A stretch of DNA of 64,000 nt from Chryseobacterium candidae. GTDB lineage: Bacteria > Bacteroidota > Bacteroidia > Flavobacteriales > Weeksellaceae. Made by a program: the position numbers and the translations under genes. The stretch is taken from assembly GCF_004916905.1 (NCBI RefSeq), contig NZ_SDLV01000012.1, forward strand, positions 1-64,000. Direction: 5' to 3'. Below the pieces are notes generated by a model. That model saw only the letters and a program-made list of their open reading frames with translations. It did not search any database and was not told where the DNA came from. This document shows positions 34,455 through 44,347 of this stretch, in pieces (position 1 is the first letter of the stretch; every line of letters starts with the position of its first letter).

Positions 34455-35525
34455 TTATCTGAGTTCAAGAGCATGGAAAATTTCTTGTTTTAAAGGATTT
34501 TCAGACCAGTCATCCCACAAGCCTGTATAGGGATTATAGCCGCATTTCAGAGGTTTTGATATATTCAGTCCTTCTTTGTTTTTTAGAGAGTTTTCAGTAT
34601 ATGCCCGGCAGTCTGTGCAGATGTAACGGAACTCACAGTCTTTACATATTTCAATTTGGTCTTTAGTGAGGTTCCAGTATTTTCTGAAATCAGGGTGATT
34701 GATAGCTTCTTCAAGGTTTTGTTGATAGATATTTCCAAAGCTCTCATTCATCAGCGGACAGTTTTTGATGTTGCCCTTTTTATCAATACCTATCTTTTTA
34801 TACAGGCAGGAATTATGGTTAACGGCTTCTATCACTTTATTAATATTGGTATTGAAGTACTTCAGTTCCACTTTTCCACATGCAGATATCTTCAGATCAT
34901 CTTTCACAAAATGTAATGAGAATCTATATTCATCTTTAGCTTTGAAAGGAGGTTTCGAACAATTGAAAAAAATGAGACGGTATATTCTGACTGTATTTTG
35001 TTGAAGAGCCTGTATAAAAGATAGGTTGACTTCCTGGTGAAATGGTGAGAAAATTTCTATTCCTGATAAAACTGAGGTTTTAAAAGTTTTGTCAATTTCT
35101 ATGAATTCCTTTACTGTTAATGGTTTCAGACTGTAAATGACCAAATGCTTAATCCCAAGATTTTCTATTGACGGATATATTGTCTTTATAAGCTCAATAT
35201 CTTCCATTTCGATAAAGAGATTAGTGATAGCATTGGCTTCATGATGTTCATAAGAGAGAGGTGGAAAATTTCTGTCCCAATCATTTTCGGTAATAAATCC
35301 GTATTCTTTTTCTAAAAGTAAATTCATATACTGCTGAAAAATTTCTTTGGATTCATAATCATATTCAGACAATACTTCGTCTATAGATTTTATTTTTAAT
35401 TCTTCTATAATATCATAAAATTCTAAAGGATATAATTCGGATGTATTTCTTTGCAGATCAGAAATGAGTATTCTGCCTGCACCTCTTGTTATTAAGATAT
35501 TGCTGAATAAATTGAAATGCTTCAT
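34455..35525 (-). CDS. gwsS: Grasp-with-spasm system SPASM-domain peptide maturase
   Basis: A 356-residue protein. The C-terminal third is a SPASM-type Cys-rich domain: CLYKKIGIDKKGNIKNCP, then CKDCEFRYICTDCRAY, then LKCGYNP. The N-terminal two thirds resemble a radical-SAM-like barrel, but no CxxxCxxC cluster motif is visible, as is reported for this family. It overlaps the 60-residue ORF upstream by 4 nt and ends the operon. With the ATP-grasp protein it is expected to modify the double-glycine precursor encoded at 37519-37758; its exact chemistry is unknown. Confidence 0.85.
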   Translation of the reverse strand: MKHFNLFSNILITRGAGRILISDLQRNTSELYPLEFYDIIEELKIKSIDEVLSEYDYESKEIFQQYMNLLLEKEYGFITENDWDRNFPPLSYEHHEANAITNLFIEMEDIELIKTIYPSIENLGIKHLVIYSLKPLTVKEFIEIDKTFKTSVLSGIEIFSPFHQEVNLSFIQALQQNTVRIYRLIFFNCSKPPFKAKDEYRFSLHFVKDDLKISACGKVELKYFNTNINKVIEAVNHNSCLYKKIGIDKKGNIKNCPLMNESFGNIYQQNLEEAINHPDFRKYWNLTKDQIEICKDCEFRYICTDCRAYTENSLKNKEGLNISKPLKCGYNPYTGLWDDWSENPLKQEIFHALELR

Positions 35526-35704
35526 AGTAATCTTATAAGTGACTTTGTAGGTTTTATTCTCATTAAAAAATCAGTTTGATATTCTATAGAGGTAACATAA
35601 TTAATCTTATGGCTATCTTGTATTTCAACTGAAGCATCTCTAAAGTTTTCTATATACTTTAGAATAAGAGGAAGCTTATTTTTTTCTTTGAATTTCTTTT
35701 TCAT
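35522..35704 (-). CDS. Small 60-residue ORF between gwsG and gwsS
   Basis: It overlaps gwsG (4 nt) and gwsS (4 nt) with ATGA junctions, which argues it is translated. It is strongly basic at the N-terminus (MKKKFKEKNKLP), has no signal peptide and no double glycine, so it is unlikely to be a second precursor. It could be a leader-binding or accessory peptide. Not recognised. Confidence 0.6.
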   Translation of the reverse strand: MKKKFKEKNKLPLILKYIENFRDASVEIQDSHKINYVTSIEYQTDFLMRIKPTKSLIRLL

Positions 35705-36603
35705 AAGTATTCTGCTATTTCTTTTTCAAGTAAATAATTACAAATTGCAGATAATCCTAAAAACTGACCAACAGGGTTTATTTCTAAGAAGTAAAAATCA
35801 TTTTTGTTTTTTATAAAATCAAGTGAGCCACAGTTTATATTGAGTTGTTGCATAAGGGTATGTATTTTTTCTTCAATCTCTTTGGGAAGGTTATATCTAA
35901 CATTCCGATTGGGCATCTCATGATTATATTTTCTATGATCGATTTGGGTTTTCTTATCATTTTGAGAAAAAATGGCAGTAGCCCATATTTTACCATCAAG
36001 ATAAAAGGCTCGTACTTCAAAATCTTTTTCAATCATCTCCTGAAAAAAGGTAATAAAGAAATTTTCCTTTTCCTTTTCTATAACAAGTGAAGTATACAAA
36101 ATGCCTTCAGAAAAATTATCAACTGATTTTAATATTATATTTTCAGCAATAGATTTTGTAATAGTCTTATTCACAATTAGCTGATCTGTGTTTTCTGCCA
36201 AGTAGTATTCCGGGACTTTCAAGCCTGCTTTTTTTGCCTGTTCAAGTACTAAAAGTTTATTCAAATGACTGTTGCTTTGCTTATTAATATGTTTTTTTGT
36301 CTCAAGCGTTTTTATAACATAATCTTCAAGCCAATATTGAGTTTCATTCATATAAGCATTAATCGAAGGGTTATCATATTCTTTTCTTATAAATTGTAGT
36401 CCTCCTCTTCGATACCAAACACTGGTAATATCATCAATAAAAAAACTATGTCTTTGACTTTTCAAAAAGATTCTTTTTTGATATTCTTTTATTTCAAAAA
36501 TTTCATCTTCATGTATACGAATAAAGGCTTTACCTAATGCTTTGAGCCACTTAATAACTTCATTTGTTGTTGTTTCCTGATTGGTAGAAAGAATAAGAAT
36601 CAT
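35701..36603 (-). CDS. gwsG: Grasp-with-spasm system ATP-grasp peptide maturase
   Basis: A 300-residue protein related to the microviridin ligases MvdC/MvdD, which form ester or amide cross-links between Asp/Glu and Ser/Thr/Lys side chains. Visible features are the N-terminal SVWYRRGG block, the ATP-grasp core FFQEMIEKDFEVRAFYLDG, and the Mg-binding end SLDFIKNKNDFYFLEINP (Asp, Glu and Asn). It overlaps its neighbours by 4 nt on both sides. The precursor core offers several acidic and hydroxyl residues as substrates. Confidence 0.88.
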   Translation of the reverse strand: MILILSTNQETTTNEVIKWLKALGKAFIRIHEDEIFEIKEYQKRIFLKSQRHSFFIDDITSVWYRRGGLQFIRKEYDNPSINAYMNETQYWLEDYVIKTLETKKHINKQSNSHLNKLLVLEQAKKAGLKVPEYYLAENTDQLIVNKTITKSIAENIILKSVDNFSEGILYTSLVIEKEKENFFITFFQEMIEKDFEVRAFYLDGKIWATAIFSQNDKKTQIDHRKYNHEMPNRNVRYNLPKEIEEKIHTLMQQLNINCGSLDFIKNKNDFYFLEINPVGQFLGLSAICNYLLEKEIAEYL

Positions 36604-37460
36604 TTTTTCTTAATTTTATCTTTTCTGATTTTAGATGAATGCTTTATACTAGGAAGTCCAATACTTTTTCGGTTGCGGTTAATCCGAACAGAATCCTCGT
36701 TATTGTTCCTTAAGCTGTATCGTACAGCAGTATTTCTATAGTAGTCATATGTGTCGGACATTAAGGCATATTCTTGAGGAGAACAATTGCCTGATTTTAC
36801 ATATTCGAATAATTTTTTTCTGAATTCAGGATATTTTTTTGAGCCAATCATATGGCTCAACAACGTAGGCATAGCAATGAAAATGTCATTGTTTCCTAAT
36901 CTGCCTATTTTTTGTCCATCAGGAAATCCATAATGTTCAAATGTCCAGAAAAAAAGATCTGCATTTTTTTCAATGTTCTTATTTACAAGGGCTATATTTT
37001 CTGGTCTTCCCTCCTGGTCACGGATCATAGCAATACTAAAGGAGTCTATTAGTCTTTTATTCAGACTCTTTTTCCAGTCGACTACTTTTTGGTCTGCTTC
37101 CAGACTATCTATCCCATATTTCTTGCAAAGCGGATAAAGCTTTTTATATTCATTAGGATAGGGAGCTACCAATATAATAAGTTTATAAAGACTCTTTTTT
37201 CCACCAAAGTTTTTGTGATACTGATCTGCAAGCTTAATATAGGTTTTATATTCTTCAGTAAGCTCCTGGTTTTTAGGTTCATACTTCTGAAATAATTTTT
37301 TGAATTTTTTTATGGCTTGTGCAGGTTTATTAGCCATTCTGTAAATACTGTCAATTTCATTTACTCTGTTGTAATAAGTAATGTAGTTCACTTCCCGGTT
37401 TTTGCAAGATAATAAAGAGGTCAAAATAAATAATAGGATATAGTAAGTATATTGTTTCAT
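36600..37460 (-). CDS. Lipoprotein of the grasp-with-spasm locus
   Basis: A 286-residue protein with lipobox MKQYTYYILLFILTSLLSC. The mature part is basic, largely helical and TPR-like (YRMANKPAQAIKKFKKLFQKY), with a long C-terminal Lys/Arg tail. It overlaps gwsG by 4 nt and follows the precursor by 58 nt. A role in export, retention or self-protection is possible but not shown. No dedicated ABC transporter or C39 peptidase is present in the window. Confidence 0.7.
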   Translation of the reverse strand: MKQYTYYILLFILTSLLSCKNREVNYITYYNRVNEIDSIYRMANKPAQAIKKFKKLFQKYEPKNQELTEEYKTYIKLADQYHKNFGGKKSLYKLIILVAPYPNEYKKLYPLCKKYGIDSLEADQKVVDWKKSLNKRLIDSFSIAMIRDQEGRPENIALVNKNIEKNADLFFWTFEHYGFPDGQKIGRLGNNDIFIAMPTLLSHMIGSKKYPEFRKKLFEYVKSGNCSPQEYALMSDTYDYYRNTAVRYSLRNNNEDSVRINRNRKSIGLPSIKHSSKIRKDKIKKK

Positions 37461-37518
37461 ATGCCTATAAAGAAAATTAACTTGAAGAATGAAAAAGGAG
37501 GGCAGAGCCCTCCATACA

Positions 37519-37758
37519 TTAGTCTACTGACTGTGTTGGATTGCACACAGTAATTCTACCTATATATGTGCCTCCTGGGCTTGTATAGGTATCATATTCT
37601 TCACAGCCTTCTCCAACGGAAACGTTAGATTTAACATTATAGCTGCCTCCTTGAATTGTTTTAAGATCTTTCAGTTTCTTGTTTTCCAAAGAAGAGAAAT
37701 CTCTCTTCATTCCTTTTAATTTTTTCATGTTGGTAATTTTGTTGTTTATGTTATTCAT
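37519..37758 (-). CDS. Grasp-with-spasm precursor peptide (double-glycine leader)
   Basis: A 79-residue ORF; a second start at residue 11 (MKKLKGMK) would give 69. The leader LENKKLKDLKTIQGG ends in a double-glycine site (Gly37-Gly38), typical of Bacteroidota RiPP precursors. The predicted 41-residue core has Cys52 and Cys72, acidic residues 50, 53, 54 and 56, and many Ser/Thr, i.e. the donors and acceptors needed for ATP-grasp cross-links. It is first in the cluster and separated from the rest by 58 nt, as expected for higher expression. Confidence 0.82.
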   Translation of the reverse strand: MNNINNKITNMKKLKGMKRDFSSLENKKLKDLKTIQGGSYNVKSNVSVGEGCEEYDTYTSPGGTYIGRITVCNPTQSVD

Positions 37759-38388
37759 TTGTGTTAAATAAACCCTGGCTTAGGGCGGATAATTCTACCT
37801 ATTTATCATGCACTGTACACTTGCACTTTAAATTTTAAGAATGTATTTCATCAACGTTGATGGGATAAAACTATAAATATTTACATCACTTATATGGGAT
37901 AAAATGTGTAATTTTTTTGTTTTTTTCAGTTTGCTTTTTTATGTGTACAATTGTACAGATTGCACTTATGCTTATATAAAAGAATTTTAATAAAAAATGA
38001 ATTCTTTTAAAATTATAAGAGCCTTATAGATATACTAAAAAAATGAATTTGTAACAAGTGAAATAGAAACTGAATTATTTTCTATTGTGCAAAATACTTA
38101 ATCAACTTGAGTATGTGTAAGAATTGCATACAGAGCAAATAGGATCACAATTTATATATGAATTTGCATATAAAAAATACAAAAAAATGATTGCCGAATT
38201 CTTTGTGAAAACTTATGAATCCCTACAAAGAAAATTTAAGTTTTGATACTTTTTCATTCCAAATCCATCAAAAGTCCTAAAATAAGATAGCCATAATCAT
38301 GAAATTGAACAGCCTTTATAAGAAGATAATGTGCTGAATCAAAAGGATAAAGGTAATTTTACCACCCATTTTAAAAAAGAAAAGAAGT
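37759..38388. promoter_or_regulatory. Upstream region of the RiPP cluster with repeated sites
   Basis: 630 bp of very AT-rich sequence without an ORF. It holds a perfect 14-bp palindrome (37944-37957), two TGTACA...TTGCACTT sites (37814-37828 and 37952-37967) and two atgggataaaa copies (37860-37870 and 37894-37904). These are candidate operators for the precursor gene. From 38000 to 38388 nothing else is recognised. Confidence 0.45.
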
Positions 38389-38922
38389 ATGAATTTTGAA
38401 ATTGTGAAACAACAGATTGAATATGCAGCCAGAAAAGCTTTTTTAGAAGTGTATGAAAAACATGGGGCAGAGGGAGTTTACAGTTTTGCTCTGTACAGCG
38501 ATGAGGGAGCAATGACGGTTTGTCCTGCTGCCAATACATTGAAAGTAATGGAGAATGCAGATGAGGACGATGCTCTTTATTTTAAATATGAACCGGCAGA
38601 ATGGACTTACGAAATGGTAGAAGCCAATAGAGAATTTGATCTGATCTGCACTCAACTGAGAGAAGAACTTAAGAAACACGATGACGATGATCTGTGGTTT
38701 GATGGCTTTCAGGCTAAGTTATATTCTACCTGCATTGAAGTGTTGGAAAAGCTTAAAAATGAGAACTTTTTTACCGGGATCACAGGAAAAGATATTTTCC
38801 TGATTTTCACGGTTTCAGATTATGAATTTGAGAAGAAGGATCTTAAAGATCTTATCATCAGACTTAATGATAATGAATACAAAAGTGAATATCTGAACTG
38901 GATGGCTACCTGGGGCAATTAA
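38389..38922 (+). CDS. DUF4303 domain protein
   Basis: A 177-residue acidic cytoplasmic protein. YSFALYSDEGAMTVCPAANT and the following helical region match the DUF4303 family, common in polymorphic-toxin immunity neighbourhoods but also found alone. No toxin precedes it here. A decayed ORF follows. Confidence 0.75.
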   Translation: MNFEIVKQQIEYAARKAFLEVYEKHGAEGVYSFALYSDEGAMTVCPAANTLKVMENADEDDALYFKYEPAEWTYEMVEANREFDLICTQLREELKKHDDDDLWFDGFQAKLYSTCIEVLEKLKNENFFTGITGKDIFLIFTVSDYEFEKKDLKDLIIRLNDNEYKSEYLNWMATWGN

Positions 38923-38939
38923 AAATATGAAGAATTAAA

Positions 38940-39330
38940 AAAACACTTCAAATATATAGATATGAAGCCCGGTAAAATAATTGCCTCAGAAGCCTCTTAT
39001 AAAAGTAATGACCCTAATGAAATTATTAACTCCAATATTTCTGTTGTAAATCTTTTACTTGAATAAAGGAATTGAACAGCATGATATGTCTGATGATTCA
39101 ATCACCAGCTATTGGGATATCATACCACTCATAAAAACGGAATTTTTCACAGTTTGTCTGGAATTCCGGCTGGTCAGCAGAGTTCTATAAAATCATCAAA
39201 GAAGGATTAAAGAAATTAATGCACCCAAACATCTTGAATTGTTTTTGTCATAATCTTTAAAAGTGGAAAATCTGAAAGATGGTGTGCTGAAACCTTTTGG
39301 AAAAAGAATATTCGGACCAGAAGAGGCTAT
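38940..39330 (+). pseudogene. Decayed ORF after the DUF4303 gene
   Basis: Fragments read in different frames: ASEASYKSNDPNEIINSN, then GIEQHDMSDDSITSYWD, then GIFHSLSGIPAGQQSS, each ended by a stop or frameshift. The pieces look like one former protein-coding gene broken by several indels. The family is not identified. Confidence 0.4.
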
Positions 39331-39343
39331 GCGTAAAAAAAAA

Positions 39344-39380
39344 GTCCGGCGGTTTCGGAGGAAAACGCCGGATTTTTTTT
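39344..39380. terminator. Terminator near the transketolase operon end
   Basis: Stem tccggcg/cgccgga followed by eight T on the plus strand and preceded by a run of A, so it can act in both directions. Confidence 0.75.
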
Positions 39381-39396
39381 ATATAAAAGACTTATA

Positions 39397-40341
39397 TTAA
39401 GCTAAAATTTTCTTTACAGCTTCTTTTACTGCAGCAGCATCAATTTTATACTTCTTCATCAATTCTGCCGGTGTGGCAGACTCTCCGAAAGTATCATTTA
39501 CCGCTACAAACTCCTGTCTTGTAGGTCTTTTTCTTGCAAGCATACCCGCAACAGATTCTCCTAAACCACCAAGGTAGTTATGTTCTTCAGCTGTTACAAT
39601 TTTACCCGTTTTTTCAACAGATTTTAAAATGATCTCTTCATCAAGAGGTTTGATCGTGTGAATGTTGATAACCTCACATGAAATACCTTCTTTTTCAAGC
39701 TCATCAGCAGCTACAAGAGATTCCCATACAAGGTGTCCTGTCGCAACAATCGTTACATCAGTACCTTCCTGAAGCATAATTCCTTTTCCAATTTCGAAAG
39801 GCATATCTTCAGGGATGAATACAGGAACTACCGGTCTTCCGAATCTTAAATATACAGGACCTTCAAAATCTGCAATCGCAAGAGTCGCAGCTTTAGTCTG
39901 GTTGTAGTCACAAGTATTGATTACTGTCATTCCAGGAAGCATTTTCATCATACCGATATCTTCAAGAACCTGGTGAGTAGCTCCATCCTCTCCCAAAGTA
40001 AGACCCGCGTGAGATGCACAGATTTTTACATTTTTATTAGAATAAGCGATAGACTGACGGATCTGGTCATATACTCTTGAAGTAGAGAAGTTAGCGAAAG
40101 TTCCTGTAAAAGGAATTTTTCCTGTGATACTAAGACCAGCCGCAATTCCCATCATGTTTGCTTCTGCAATACCAATCTGAAAGAATCTTTCCGGAGCCTT
40201 CTCAATGAATTTCTCCATCTTCAAAGAACCGATAAGGTCTGCGCAAAGTGCTACTACATTAGGATTTTTGTCAGCCAGTTCAGCTAATCCTGCCCCGAAT
40301 CCTGAACGAGTATCCTTTTTTTCTGTATATGTATATTTCAT
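39397..40341 (-). CDS. Transketolase, C-terminal subunit
   Basis: A 314-residue protein with the pyrimidine-binding and C-terminal domains ([40 protein letters not shown]). It forms a split transketolase with the upstream gene, 30 nt away. The pair interconverts sugar phosphates in the pentose phosphate pathway, with thiamine diphosphate bound at the subunit interface. Confidence 0.92.
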   Translation of the reverse strand: MKYTYTEKKDTRSGFGAGLAELADKNPNVVALCADLIGSLKMEKFIEKAPERFFQIGIAEANMMGIAAGLSITGKIPFTGTFANFSTSRVYDQIRQSIAYSNKNVKICASHAGLTLGEDGATHQVLEDIGMMKMLPGMTVINTCDYNQTKAATLAIADFEGPVYLRFGRPVVPVFIPEDMPFEIGKGIMLQEGTDVTIVATGHLVWESLVAADELEKEGISCEVINIHTIKPLDEEIILKSVEKTGKIVTAEEHNYLGGLGESVAGMLARKRPTRQEFVAVNDTFGESATPAELMKKYKIDAAAVKEAVKKILA

Positions 40342-40371
40342 TTTTATTTTATTAATAGAGAGGTTAAGATA

Positions 40372-41223
40372 TTAGTAATCAGCCGGAGCTTCTAGGTATA
40401 ATTGCTTGAATGCTGTTTCCAACTGTTCGTCATTAGGAGCTTTACCATGCCATGCATGAGATCCCATCATATAATCAACTCCGTAACCCATTTCTGTATG
40501 AAGAAGAATGGCTACCGGTTTTCCTTTTCCGGTTTCTGTTTTTGCCTTCTCAAGGATTGCAATCACAGCTTCAAGATCATTACCATTTTTTTCTTCCAGA
40601 ACAATCCATCCGAATGCTTCCAGTTTAGCATGAAGATTTCCCAAGCTTAATACATCATCTGTATCACCATCAATCTGGCGACCGTTATAGTCAATTGTAG
40701 AAATGATATTATCCACTTTTTTGGCAGCTGCATACATCAATGCTTCCCAGATCTGACCTTCCTGAAGCTCACCGTCTCCGTGAAGAGAGTAAACAAGAGA
40801 CTGATCACCATCCAGCTTTTTTCCATCAGCCACTCCCAGAGCTACAGAAAGTCCTTGTCCAAGAGATCCTGATGCGATTCTGATTCCCGGAAGTCCTTCA
40901 TGAGTAGTTGGATGCCCTTGTAATCTTGAATCTAATTTTCTGAAAGTACTCAGTTCTTCCACAGGGAAGAAACCAAATCTTGCTAAAGTAGAGTAGAATA
41001 CCGGAGAAATGTGTCCGTTTGATAGATAAAAATGATCTTCATTTTTGCCTTCCATTGTGAAAGGAAGTTTATAGTTCATCACTCTGCCATAAAGGGCTGT
41101 GAAGAATTCTGTACAACCTAAGCTTCCACCAGGGTGTCCTGAATTTACAGCATGAACCATTCTTAAAATGTCTCTTCTGATCTGCGTAGTAAGAGTTTTT
41201 AACTCTTCAATACTTTTACTCAT
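40372..41223 (-). CDS. Transketolase, N-terminal subunit
   Basis: A 283-residue protein with the diphosphate-binding domain: SGHPGGSLG near the start, and GDGELQEGQIWEA...DYNGRQIDG, the Mg/ThDP-binding GDG...N motif. Together with the downstream subunit (39397-40341) it makes a complete transketolase. First gene of the operon. Confidence 0.92.
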   Translation of the reverse strand: MSKSIEELKTLTTQIRRDILRMVHAVNSGHPGGSLGCTEFFTALYGRVMNYKLPFTMEGKNEDHFYLSNGHISPVFYSTLARFGFFPVEELSTFRKLDSRLQGHPTTHEGLPGIRIASGSLGQGLSVALGVADGKKLDGDQSLVYSLHGDGELQEGQIWEALMYAAAKKVDNIISTIDYNGRQIDGDTDDVLSLGNLHAKLEAFGWIVLEEKNGNDLEAVIAILEKAKTETGKGKPVAILLHTEMGYGVDYMMGSHAWHGKAPNDEQLETAFKQLYLEAPADY

Positions 41224-41832
41224 TATATCTGATTTATTTGCATGCGAATTTACAATTTTTTGCCGGCTTACGGAAATACAAAAATCCGGATATAAAAACC
41301 CGGATTGGATATGATCTGATAATTTTTCTGCCTTTAACAGCCTTTATGATGTTTTTCTTCTCTCTACCAGAGCTCATAAGTTTTGTTTCTGCAGCTTTTT
41401 CAGCCTCAACCTTTGGCTTAAAGACTTTAAACGGTTCTATTCATAATGTTGATACTTCAAATTTTCCTGAGTATTGATGTCTGTAAATGTGAATGAAGAG
41501 TAAGATATTTTTTTCATGGTTTTTTAATTTCTTTTTCTTTATTTTTTGATTGTGTTTATATCATTCGGATCAAAGATAACTACAATACAAAAGTCTATAA
41601 AACCGGTTATTTTAATAAAGAAGAGTTGCGTATTGAGCTGAATGCTTTGTGGTAGCTTAATTGTTGGTTTTTTGCTACGGAATATCATTTTTTTTTGAAT
41701 TTTAGTATGTAATATTTGATAAAATTAACTAATTTTATAATTCAATAGCGTTTGAATTATAAATCTTTAACTAATTATTCTTTAGCTTTTGGCTCTAAGG
41801 ATTAAATTAATAAAAATTACATACCATTATAT
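41224..41832. other. Intergenic region before the metzincin genes
   Basis: About 600 bp, AT-rich, no convincing gene. A short ORF (41238-41477) has no start context or homologous look and is ignored. It should hold promoters for the divergent transketolase operon and the first protease. Confidence 0.4.
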
Positions 41833-44067
41833 ATGAAAATTAAACAACTATTTTATTTAGGGATATTTATTATATCCGTTTCCTTGGGAAAAGCACAGGA
41901 TTTTTTTACGGTGATTAATGAAAGATCTATTAAAGCTGAACCTAAAAACAGAACCGTACAACCGGAAAAGTCACTCACCTATACATTGGATGTGGCGGGA
42001 ATGAAAAGTTATTTTAATTCAGTTCCGGAATTGAAAGACAGTGATCGTAAAGATAATGCCCCGATTATTGTGCTACCAATGCCTGACGGTACGAAAGCAA
42101 AGTTCAGAATCTGGAAATCTTCCGTGATGGCTCCGGGATTAGCCAGCCAGTTTCCTCAGATTGTTACTTTTACAGGACAGGGAATTGATGACAGATATGC
42201 TACTCTAAAACTTGATTTTACAGAATTGGGCTTTCATGCGCAGATAAAATCTATAGTAGCTGGTGATTCTTATATAGATCCTTATGCAAAACAGGATATC
42301 AATAATTATATCATTTACAAAAAAAGTGATTTGATTGATAAAAATCCGAGATCATGTGGAGTAAAAGATGAATATGATACCCCAGCCGGAAAAAAAAACG
42401 CTCAGAAAACCACAGCTCCAAGCGTAGGAACGCAAATTAGAGTTTTCAGACTAGCGGTGGCTTGTACAGGAGAATATGCGGTAGCAGCAACAGGTTCAGC
42501 TACACCTACTGTTGCGCAGACCCTTTCCGCCATTGTAACATCAGTAAACAGAGTAAATGGAGTATATGAACAGGAAGTAGCTTCAAGATTGATATTAGTT
42601 GATAACGAAGCCAATGTAGTCTTTACCAATGCAGCTACAGATCCATTTAACGGAAATAATAACGCCGGAACATTAATTAACGAAAGCCAGACTCAGATTG
42701 ATTTACTGATAGGAAATGCCAATTATGATATTGGTCATACCTTCAGTACCGGAGGTGGCGGATTGGCTGGATTGGGAGTAATCTGTAACAACTCCAATAA
42801 AGGAAGAGGAATTACCGGTTCTCCTAATCCAGTGGGAGATCCATATGATATTGATTATGTTGCCCATGAGGTGGGACATCAGTTTGGAGGTCCTCATACT
42901 TTTAATGCTGTTACAGGCAGTTGTAATGGAAACCGTAGTGCAGCCAATGCAGTAGAGCCAGGAAGTGGAATTACCATTATGGCGTATGCAGGAATCTGTG
43001 GAAGTACTAATAATTTAGCTGCTAACAGTATTCCTACGTTCCATACCAAATCATACCAATCTATTACGACAAAAGTTCAGTCAACAACATGTCAGGTAAC
43101 ACTTCCCAGCAACAATTTCGCTCCTACAGTAAATGCGGGAGGTGATTATACCATTCCTAAAAGCACACCGTTCAGATTAGAAGGATCTGCTGCGGATATT
43201 GATAACAATCCACTTACTTACAGCTGGGAACAGAATGATACAGGACCGGCAGGTGACTGGAATGCTCCAACATTAAATGCTCCTCTTTTCAGATCATATG
43301 TACCTGTAACCGTTCCTTACAGATATTTTCCAAAACTTACCGATGTAATCAATGGTACTGTTTCCAAAGGAGAGGTTAGACCATCTTATGCAAGAACGAT
43401 GGAGTTCAGGCTGACTGTAAGAGATAATAATGCGGGTTGTGCTGGGGTAGCCAATGATGATGCTATTATTACCGTTGATGGAAATTCCGGACCTTTTAAT
43501 GTCACTGCGCCTGCAACGGCAGTAAACTGGGCGGGTAATTCAACGCAAACAGTAACATGGGATGTAGCCAATACAACTGCATTTCCTGTGAATGCTGCTA
43601 CTGTCAATATTTATCTTTCAACAGATGGCGGTCTTACATATCCTACCCTGATTCTGGCTTCTACTCCCAATGACGGTTCTGAAGCTGTTACTATTCCAAA
43701 CGTAAATACTACACAGGCCAGAATTATGGTGGCGGCAGAAACGAATGTTTTCTACAACATTAATCCAATCAACTTTACCATCACTCAGACATTGGGCGTT
43801 AATGAGGCCGCGGCCAATAAAGAGGTGTTTGTAGTATATCCTAATCCAAGCAAAGGACTTCTGAATGTGAAATTTACCAATTCAAATGAAGTGTATGATA
43901 TTACAGTTTACGACGTAAGCGGTAAATTAGTGTTCACTCAGGCTAATAATAAATTGAATCATGATAAGACAGGTACTTTTGACTTGTCGCACCTTGTTCA
44001 GGGAGATTATCTGATTAAGGTTAAATCTAAGAATCTGGAGAAAACAATCAAATGGATTAAAGAATAA
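41833..44067 (+). CDS. T9SS-secreted reprolysin-like metallopeptidase (copy 1)
   Basis: A 744-residue protein. Order: signal peptide (to GKAQ, residue 22), a prodomain of about 180 residues, a catalytic domain with VAHEVGHQFGGPHTF (HExxHxxGxxH zinc site) and GITIMAYAGICG (Met-turn), an Ig/PKD-like region, and a C-terminal type A sorting domain (VYPNPSKGLLNVKF...GDYLIKVKSKNLEKTIKWIKE) for export by T9SS. It is expected on the cell surface or secreted. It is a tandem duplicate of the next gene. Confidence 0.9.
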   Translation: MKIKQLFYLGIFIISVSLGKAQDFFTVINERSIKAEPKNRTVQPEKSLTYTLDVAGMKSYFNSVPELKDSDRKDNAPIIVLPMPDGTKAKFRIWKSSVMAPGLASQFPQIVTFTGQGIDDRYATLKLDFTELGFHAQIKSIVAGDSYIDPYAKQDINNYIIYKKSDLIDKNPRSCGVKDEYDTPAGKKNAQKTTAPSVGTQIRVFRLAVACTGEYAVAATGSATPTVAQTLSAIVTSVNRVNGVYEQEVASRLILVDNEANVVFTNAATDPFNGNNNAGTLINESQTQIDLLIGNANYDIGHTFSTGGGGLAGLGVICNNSNKGRGITGSPNPVGDPYDIDYVAHEVGHQFGGPHTFNAVTGSCNGNRSAANAVEPGSGITIMAYAGICGSTNNLAANSIPTFHTKSYQSITTKVQSTTCQVTLPSNNFAPTVNAGGDYTIPKSTPFRLEGSAADIDNNPLTYSWEQNDTGPAGDWNAPTLNAPLFRSYVPVTVPYRYFPKLTDVINGTVSKGEVRPSYARTMEFRLTVRDNNAGCAGVANDDAIITVDGNSGPFNVTAPATAVNWAGNSTQTVTWDVANTTAFPVNAATVNIYLSTDGGLTYPTLILASTPNDGSEAVTIPNVNTTQARIMVAAETNVFYNINPINFTITQTLGVNEAAANKEVFVVYPNPSKGLLNVKFTNSNEVYDITVYDVSGKLVFTQANNKLNHDKTGTFDLSHLVQGDYLIKVKSKNLEKTIKWIKE

Positions 44068-44091
44068 TCTATTTCATTTGATCAAAGTAAA

Positions 44092-44124
44092 AAAGACTGC
44101 CTTCAATTGAAAGCAGTCTTTTTT
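44092..44124 (+). terminator. Terminator of metallopeptidase copy 1
   Basis: Stem aaagactgc/gcagtcttt followed by a T run, about 25 nt after the stop. Confidence 0.75.
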
Positions 44125-44347
44125 ATTTGAATTGAAACCCATGGGGAAATCTGGTTTTTGGGGGCTTTTCAGAAAATACAAGCTTAAAAGATTTTAATGA
44201 TTAATGTGAATTAATGGATAATTATTTTTCGAATCGTAGTATTTGCTATATTTTATGTTGATTATAGAGGTTTTTGCTTGTAAAATACTGTTATTCATTG
44301 TGTTATGATTTTTATTCTTATATTTAAATTTTTTAAAACATTATCAT

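Noticed and set aside
41238..41477. 79-residue ORF upstream of the proteases
   Set aside because: No promoter, no start context, composition of noncoding DNA.
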